From Actinomadura sp. NBRC 104412 (GTDB lineage Bacteria; Actinomycetota; Actinomycetes; Streptosporangiales; Streptosporangiaceae), in contig NZ_BSTM01000014.1 in assembly GCF_030269515.1 (NCBI RefSeq), positions 73,733-137,732 of the forward strand: DNA of 64,000 nt. The letters run 5' to 3'. Position numbers and translations under genes: made by a program. The notes under the pieces were generated by a model. That model was given only the letters and a program-made list of their open reading frames with translations. It made no database searches and was not told where the DNA came from. This document shows, in pieces, positions 58,865-64,000 of this stretch (within the stretch, counting starts at the first letter, position 1; every line of letters starts with the position of its first letter).

Positions 58865-61509
58865 TGATCCTCCTCGCCTTCGGTACGGCTCGCCGCGGGG
58901 GCGGCATCGGAACGGCCGTCGGCGGCCCTGCCCGCCGCGCGGGCGGCGTCGGAACGGCCGCGGCGGGTGCCACGCTGGTAGGAGCCCATGATCCGCTGGA
59001 TCTCCGCGGGCGAGCGGCCCTGGTCCTGCTCGGCCTCCGCGTCCTGCTGCGTGGGCGGCTCGCCGTCGCGCAGCGGAGGTGCCAGGTTGGCCTGCGGCAC
59101 CCGGACGGGGAGGCCCGAGGGGGTGCTGTCGATGTCGGGCACGGGTGGTAGATCCTCCGGGGGCGGGGTCGCGGTCGTGGAACGCCCGGGGCTACCTCCA
59201 CCCCCGGCGTCGTTCGGTGCGGCGGCGCGGTCGGTGCCGGTGCCGCCGTCCAGGGTCGTGCCAGGACCGGCCGAGACGACGCCCTGCACCGGGGGCGCCT
59301 GCCCCTGCTGCGCCTGCGGCGTGACCGGGCCGGTGGCCGTGGGTGAGCCCAACGAGGTGCCGGTCCGCGGGTCGCCCGGTTCGGGACGGTCCGGGCCGCC
59401 TTCGCCGGGGATCGCGTGGCCGACGGCGCCCGGGGACCTGCGGGCCGGGTCCGGGACCGCGACCAGGGCCGGGGAGCCGTCCGCGGGGCCGGCCTGCGCC
59501 CCCACCATGGTCGGCTGGCGGACGGCCAGGCCGTTCTCGGTGGTGGTGCCCGCGGGGACCGGCCTCGGCCCCTCCTGCGCGGCCGGGACGGCGGCCTCGG
59601 TACGCGGCTCGGGCTGCGGCTGCGCGGGCCGCTCCTCCACGACCAGCTCGCGGGGGATCACCACGACCGCGGTGGTGCCGCCGTACGCGGACCGCTTGAG
59701 CATGACCTGGAGTCCGTACCGCTCGGCCAGCTTGCCGACCACGAACAGGCCGAGCTGGACGGAGCTCTGCAGGTTGAACTCGGGCGGGTCGGCGATCCGG
59801 GCGTTGATCTCGGCGAGCTTCTCGTCGGTCATGCCCAGGCCGCGGTCCTCGATGTCGATGGCGAAGCCGTTGGCGACCAGGTGCCCGCCGATCTGCACGA
59901 CGGTGTCGGGCGGGGAGAACGACACCGCGTTCTCGATCAGCTCGGCCAGCAGGTGGGTGACGTCACCGACCGCGCGGCCGGTCAGCTCCACCGGCCCGAA
60001 CGGCAGCACCTGGACCCGGGTGTAGTCCTCGACCTCGCCGACCGCGGCGCGGACGACGTCCACCATCGGGACCGAGCGGCGCCAGCCGCGGGCCGGGATG
60101 GCGCCGGACAGGACGATCAGGTTCTCGGCGTTGCGCCGCATCCGGGTGGCCAGGTGGTCGAGCCGGAACAGCTCTTCCAGGTCCTTGGGGTCGATGTCGC
60201 GCTTGCGCTCCATGGTGTCGAGCAGGCTCAGCTGCCGGTGCACCAGGGTCTGGGTGCGGCGGGCCAGGCTGAGCAGGACGTCACGGATGCCGCGCCGCAG
60301 CTCGGCCTGCTCGACCGCGGTGCGCAGCGCGGTCTCCTGCACGTGGTTGAACGCCTTGCCCACCTGGCCGATCTCGTCGTCGCCGAACCGCAGTGGCGGC
60401 GCCTCGGCGGCCACGTCCACCTTCTCGCCGTGCCCCAGCCGTTCGACCACGCTGGGCAGCCGTTGCTCGGCCAGCTCCCACGCCGCGGTGCGCAGCCGTT
60501 CGAGCTGGCGCACCAGGGCTCGCGCGGTGGTGATGGACACGGTGATGGACGCGATAACGGTGATCAGCCCGAGCCCGCCGGCCAGCAGCAGCCGGACGAC
60601 GACCCAGATGGCGATCGGGGTGGCGCGCTCGACCAGCCGGTTGCCCCCGGCCTGGATGCTGGTGCGCATCTGGTCGAGCGCCGGCCCGGTGGCGGCCTGC
60701 CACTGCTGGTCGGTCAGCCTGGGCCGCTGGCCGGGCCGCGTCTTGAGCAGGCCGTCCTCAAGGGCGCGGACCTCGGCCAGCTTCTGGTTGGTGCTCAGCT
60801 CCGAGTACTGCTGTGGCTCGGTCGCGCGGACGCCGACCATCGCGCTCTCGTAGGCGAACCGCCGGGCGCCGACCGTCTGGCTGATCCGCTGCAGCTCGGC
60901 GGCGCTGAGCCTGCCGATGGTGAGGGCGCCCGCGACCATCGCGTCCTCGCGGGACAGCAGCTCCCAGGTGCGGTTGATGGCGACCTGGTCGCGGGTGGCG
61001 TCGGCGAAGTCCTTGTCGTCGAGGGTGGCCAGCTCGTCGTACACCCGGAAGTTGGCCTCGTTGATCGCCGAGTAGGCGTCGAACGCGCGGTCGCGGTCCG
61101 ACAGCCCGGCGTCGACGGCGCGGCGCTCGACGGGCAGACGCTGCAACTGGGCGTCGAACTCGGTGAGCCGGCGTTCCAGGTTCGCGTCGGCGGCGCGCTT
61201 GACGGAGGCGGACCTGATGCCCTTGAGCACCACCGCCACGGTCTTGTCGGTGCGGGCGCGCTGCGCGAGGAGCGCGTCACGCCGTTGCTGCGTCGGGGCC
61301 GCGAGGTAGACGACGGTGAGCCGCCGTTCCGCCTGCATGTCGACGAGCATGGGGTCCGTCGTCGCGGCGACGTTGGTGTCCAGCGTGCTCACCCAGAGGA
61401 GGTTGATGCCCTCCCGGGCGGTCACCCACGCCGCGAAGGCCCACAGCGCGGTGAGGGAGACCAGCATCGCCGCAATCTTGGTCCGCAGCCGCGAGTTGCG
61501 AAAGCGCAT
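58861..61509 (-). CDS. cvnA: Conservon sensor histidine-kinase-like protein (CvnA-like)
   Basis: 882 residues. First helix about 14-32, an outer nitrate/nitrite-sensing (NIT) type domain to about 295, second helix about 303-325, HAMP-like region, a LDHLATRMRRNAENLIVLSG segment (about residue 450) that may stand for the H-box, and an ATPase domain (ELIENAVSFSPPDT near 525, IDIEDRGLGMTDE). The last about 250 residues are Pro/Gly-rich and disordered. It heads the conservon; stop and cvnB start overlap. Signal and output unknown. Confidence 0.9.
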   Translation of the reverse strand: MRFRNSRLRTKIAAMLVSLTALWAFAAWVTAREGINLLWVSTLDTNVAATTDPMLVDMQAERRLTVVYLAAPTQQRRDALLAQRARTDKTVAVVLKGIRSASVKRAADANLERRLTEFDAQLQRLPVERRAVDAGLSDRDRAFDAYSAINEANFRVYDELATLDDKDFADATRDQVAINRTWELLSREDAMVAGALTIGRLSAAELQRISQTVGARRFAYESAMVGVRATEPQQYSELSTNQKLAEVRALEDGLLKTRPGQRPRLTDQQWQAATGPALDQMRTSIQAGGNRLVERATPIAIWVVVRLLLAGGLGLITVIASITVSITTARALVRQLERLRTAAWELAEQRLPSVVERLGHGEKVDVAAEAPPLRFGDDEIGQVGKAFNHVQETALRTAVEQAELRRGIRDVLLSLARRTQTLVHRQLSLLDTMERKRDIDPKDLEELFRLDHLATRMRRNAENLIVLSGAIPARGWRRSVPMVDVVRAAVGEVEDYTRVQVLPFGPVELTGRAVGDVTHLLAELIENAVSFSPPDTVVQIGGHLVANGFAIDIEDRGLGMTDEKLAEINARIADPPEFNLQSSVQLGLFVVGKLAERYGLQVMLKRSAYGGTTAVVVIPRELVVEERPAQPQPEPRTEAAVPAAQEGPRPVPAGTTTENGLAVRQPTMVGAQAGPADGSPALVAVPDPARRSPGAVGHAIPGEGGPDRPEPGDPRTGTSLGSPTATGPVTPQAQQGQAPPVQGVVSAGPGTTLDGGTGTDRAAAPNDAGGGGSPGRSTTATPPPEDLPPVPDIDSTPSGLPVRVPQANLAPPLRDGEPPTQQDAEAEQDQGRSPAEIQRIMGSYQRGTRRGRSDAARAAGRAADGRSDAAPAASRTEGEEDQ

Positions 61510-61712
61510 GGGAATCGCCCAACAAATGTCAAGTTGCTTTGCAATGCTCGGCGGCGTCCCGGATGCAAGGCTTGCGACAGCGGGGTCTGCATCAGCGCCG
61601 GCATCACCCGTATTCGTGCATCGAGAACCTTACCAACATACCCATAACCCCTCAAGGTGAATCGTTTACTTCAACGAATTTTCGCCGGTCTCCTGTGCGG
61701 GTGTGAGTGAAT
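61510..61712. other. Gap between cvnA and the class II cyclase gene
   Basis: 203 bp, with the cvnA promoter on the minus strand. More AT-rich than its surroundings; no gene, no clear operator. Confidence 0.4.
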
Positions 61713-63401
61713 TCACGCGCCCGTAACCTGCGGCCGGCTCTGGGCGAGGTGGAGCGATGCCAGGATGGCCGCCCGGACAATGGTGATAGGGTGGTATATA
61801 TCCTTATCGTGCCAAAGATACGGTTCTGTCGTTGAAATGGCATTTGTCATCCATAGTTCGTTTTGTCCGGATCTATGGATGGCCGTCCTGAGGTAGACCG
61901 CTCCCCGGGCCGCGGCACGCGAGGCGTCCCTCCCTGGAGGTCCGTCCTGGCGCAGGAGCAGGATCTGCACCGCGTACGCCGTCTCCTCGGCGGTCCCGTC
62001 CCAGCGACCCCACGAACCGTCCGGCCGTTGCGTTTCCAGCACCCATCGCCGCGCGCGTTCCACCGCGTCGGCACAGCGGTCGCCGCCGAAACGGGCGAGC
62101 GCCGGAACGGCGCAGGCGGTGGCGTAATACGGGGAGGCATGCCAGCGGTCGCGCCACGCGCCGTCCCGATCCTGCTGTTCACATAGCCACAATGCCACCT
62201 TCGCGGTGGTCGCGGCGTACCTGGCCGCCCGCTCGCCGCCGCCCGTGCATTCCAGATACTGGCCGAACGCCTCCAGAACGTGTGCGTTGGTGGTGACCGA
62301 CCGCCCGTTCTCGCCCTGCCAAGTGCAGAAATGCGTGTCCGTCTCGTAATTCCACAGCAGGTCGGGCGGATGGGGGCGGCCGAGCAGGGACAGCGCGTAC
62401 AGCGCGCCCGAACTGGTGTCGGCGTCGGGCGGCAGGCCCGCGCCGCCGCCCGTCCCGGACTCGCCGAGCGAGGTCCGCAGCCCGTCCAGCAGGTCGTCCA
62501 GCGCGCGTCCCGGCGACTGGAGCGGGACGCCCGCGCGGGCGAGCCACCCCAGCACCCAGCCGCGCTCGAACTCGGTGATCGGGACGGCCACCGGGACGGG
62601 GCCGCCGTGCTGCTCGACCGCGGCCTCCAGGTAGCGCCGCGCCGCCGCGCGCTCCGGGTCCCCCGACTCGCCAGAGGCTGTGCCGGCGGGGCCGAGCCAG
62701 GCGGCGGTGGCGGCGGGGGACGCGCCGACCGTCCCAGAACGTTCCGGTCGGACCGACCGCGCCGAACGCGCCGCATCCCCCGCGATCTCCAGCGCGTGCA
62801 GCAGCTTCGGGGGGACGGCCTCGCCCCGGTCGAGCAGGTCCCGGACGAGCGGCAGTAACTCGCCGCCCATGCCCGCGGGAGCCCGCAACGGGCCCGTGTC
62901 GTGCCAGGACTCCAGGCCCGCGGGCGGACCGTCGCCCGCCCCGTCCAGCCGGGCGTTGATCAGTGCGATCAGGTACGGGGTGATGTGCTCGACCGCCGGC
63001 ATGTCCGGCACGTCGAGGTCGCGGCCGGGGGCCAGCAGGCGGGACAGCCGTTCCAGACCATGATCGGCGGCCTTGACCAGCTCGGCACGCCGCGCGTTCG
63101 CGGCGGGATCGCCCGCGGCGAGCGCGCTCAGCAGGGCCTCGGTGGCGCTCAACGTGGGGACCAGCGAGTAGCCGTCGTCCGGGAGGCCCCAGCCGCCGTC
63201 CGCGCGCTGCGTACCGATCAGGAACCGCAACCGCTCGGCCTGCCCGTCCAGCCACGGCGCCAGGGACACCAGCCGTCCCGTCTCGTACACCGAGGGGGAG
63301 GAACGTCCCCAGGGATGGGCGTGCAGCTCGGCGACCAGCTCCCGGGCGGCGGCGCCGGTGTCGACGAACCCCGCCGGAAGCGACGACCCGTGCTCGGTCA
63401 T
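61713..63401 (-). CDS. Class II terpene cyclase-like protein (prenyltransferase/squalene-oxidase repeat)
   Basis: 562 residues. QW-type repeats (IGTQRADGGWGLPDDGYSL near residue 62, and ETQRPDGSWGRWDGT near 480) and an LPPDADTSSGALYAL segment near 365 in place of the DxDD acid motif of class II diterpene cyclases; the last Asp of DxDD is Thr here. It probably protonates a prenyl diphosphate such as GGPP. ATG 63401 overlaps the class I gene stop (ATGA). The last about 35 codons (61740-61870) use A/T-rich codons (CTA, ACA, ATA) unlike the rest. Confidence 0.75.
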   Translation of the reverse strand: MTEHGSSLPAGFVDTGAAARELVAELHAHPWGRSSPSVYETGRLVSLAPWLDGQAERLRFLIGTQRADGGWGLPDDGYSLVPTLSATEALLSALAAGDPAANARRAELVKAADHGLERLSRLLAPGRDLDVPDMPAVEHITPYLIALINARLDGAGDGPPAGLESWHDTGPLRAPAGMGGELLPLVRDLLDRGEAVPPKLLHALEIAGDAARSARSVRPERSGTVGASPAATAAWLGPAGTASGESGDPERAAARRYLEAAVEQHGGPVPVAVPITEFERGWVLGWLARAGVPLQSPGRALDDLLDGLRTSLGESGTGGGAGLPPDADTSSGALYALSLLGRPHPPDLLWNYETDTHFCTWQGENGRSVTTNAHVLEAFGQYLECTGGGERAARYAATTAKVALWLCEQQDRDGAWRDRWHASPYYATACAVPALARFGGDRCADAVERARRWVLETQRPDGSWGRWDGTAEETAYAVQILLLRQDGPPGRDASRAAARGAVYLRTAIHRSGQNELWMTNAISTTEPYLWHDKDIYHPITIVRAAILASLHLAQSRPQVTGA

Positions 63402-64000
63402 GGCGAACCCCAGTAGTCGCTGACGCCGTAGAAGGCGATGTTGAACCCGAGCTGCCGTTCGAGATACGCCGTCCCGTCCGGGCAGGGATCCCGCAGGGGC
63501 CCGAGTAGGCGGCGACAGTAGCGGATGATCTCGTCGATCCGGGCGGAAACCCCCGCACGGTCGGTGTCGAGCATGATGGCGTTGAGATCGCCCCAGGCCA
63601 GATCCCGCTCGTAGGTGGCCAGGTCGTTCAGCAGCCGCAGCGCCTTCTGCACCTCGCGGTTCACCTCGCGCAACGGTTCCAGGTTCGCGATCGTGGCCGG
63701 GTCGGCGAGCGCGATCCAGTGCGACAGGTTCACCCAGGCGGAGCCGATGTTGTCGGCGTTGGCGAGGTAGCCGTCCAGCGACGGCAGCCGGCCGCGGTCG
63801 CCGGACGCGGCGGCCGTCTTCCACTCCCACTCGCGCAGGCCCGCCTCGAGCACGCGCACAAGGTCCTCGCGCCAGGCGGTGCGCAGCGCCGGGAAGGCGG
63901 GGGACGCGGCGAGCTCGTCCCGGATCTCGGCCAGGAACGGGGTCAGCTCGTCGCCCGGCGCGGGATCGGCGCCGTCCAGGACGGCCAGCACCCGCCGGTT
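63398..64000 (-). CDS. Class I terpene synthase, C-terminal part (cut by window edge)
   Basis: At least 200 residues; the N-terminus lies beyond the window. NDLATYERDLAWGDLNAI fits the NSE/DTE magnesium triad of class I terpene synthases (last Glu replaced by Asp), and the C-terminal helix pattern RYLERQLGFN-like, ending YGVSDYWGSP, agrees. The DDxxD motif should be outside. The overlap with the class II-like gene suggests a two-enzyme diterpene pathway. Confidence 0.7.
   Translation of the reverse strand, partial: NRRVLAVLDGADPAPGDELTPFLAEIRDELAASPAFPALRTAWREDLVRVLEAGLREWEWKTAAASGDRGRLPSLDGYLANADNIGSAWVNLSHWIALADPATIANLEPLREVNREVQKALRLLNDLATYERDLAWGDLNAIMLDTDRAGVSARIDEIIRYCRRLLGPLRDPCPDGTAYLERQLGFNIAFYGVSDYWGSP

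Noticed and set aside
1..64000. tRNA or rRNA genes
   Set aside because: I found no cloverleaf or rRNA stretch in the gaps, but I could not run a search.
1..64000. Insertion sequence, phage or integrase genes
   Set aside because: None of the frames has transposase or integrase motifs; the repeats described have no mobile gene next to them in this window.

Overview
The window is high-GC actinomycete DNA. Gene content and order resemble the Streptomyces/Streptosporangiales core: acuC, a HTH gene, bS22, a BldN-type sigma factor, rex-hemACD-hemB, hemL, resABC, a bldC-like gene, menG, nuoA-N and a conservon (cvnABCD). The dispersed hairpin repeats would suit a Thermomonosporaceae-like organism such as Actinomadura, but that placement is an inference from style, not a database match.

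Layout. 1-313 is a tandem-repeat block. 385-4558 holds a small membrane protein and a MacAB-like exporter (adaptor lipoprotein, ATPase, permease); adaptor and ATPase are joined by four tandem 36-codon micro-ORFs. 4638-10973 has an esterase (minus strand), then acuC, a phosphatase-like gene, a HTH gene, bS22, an epimerase and an acyltransferase. 11057-14318 is small enzymes, ending in a RibD_C/DHFR-alpha/beta-hydrolase fusion. 14370-16222 (minus) is bldN-like sigma, a very short RsbN-like ORF and a HAD phosphatase. 16413-24053 (plus) is a membrane-ABM protein, a glutaredoxin-like protein, then rex and the haem genes hemA, hemC, hemD and hemB. 24198-29925 holds a Prim-Pol protein, a membrane pseudokinase, hemL, a LysR regulator and a histidine phosphatase. 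29969-34286 is the cytochrome c maturation operon resA-ccdA-resB-resC. 34314-37873 carries small genes, a putative HExxH metalloprotease with a small partner, a bldC-like gene and a threonine dehydratase. 37883-57407 carries menaquinone and respiration genes: menG, a MenJ-like reductase, all 14 complex I genes and a polyprenyl diphosphate synthase. 57404-61509 (minus) is a conservon. 61713-64000 (minus) is a class II/class I terpene synthase pair cut by the window edge.

The core theme is respiration: Rex (an NADH/NAD+ sensor), haem synthesis, cytochrome c assembly, menaquinone side-chain and ring modification, and NADH dehydrogenase lie together. A Rex-type operator sits in front of rex and a perfect one in front of menJ-nuo.

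The least expected structure is at gene junctions. Five junctions of translationally coupled genes (HlyD/ATPase, nuoA/B, nuoB/C, nuoC/D, nuoK/L) carry an extra micro-ORF that starts on the upstream gene's stop codon and ends on, or a few bases before, the next gene's start codon. Three are built of exact tandem repeats (4x107, 2x72 and 3x57 bp). A GC hairpin with paired base changes recurs nine times in the window: at two of these junctions and, in frame, inside resB and nuoG.
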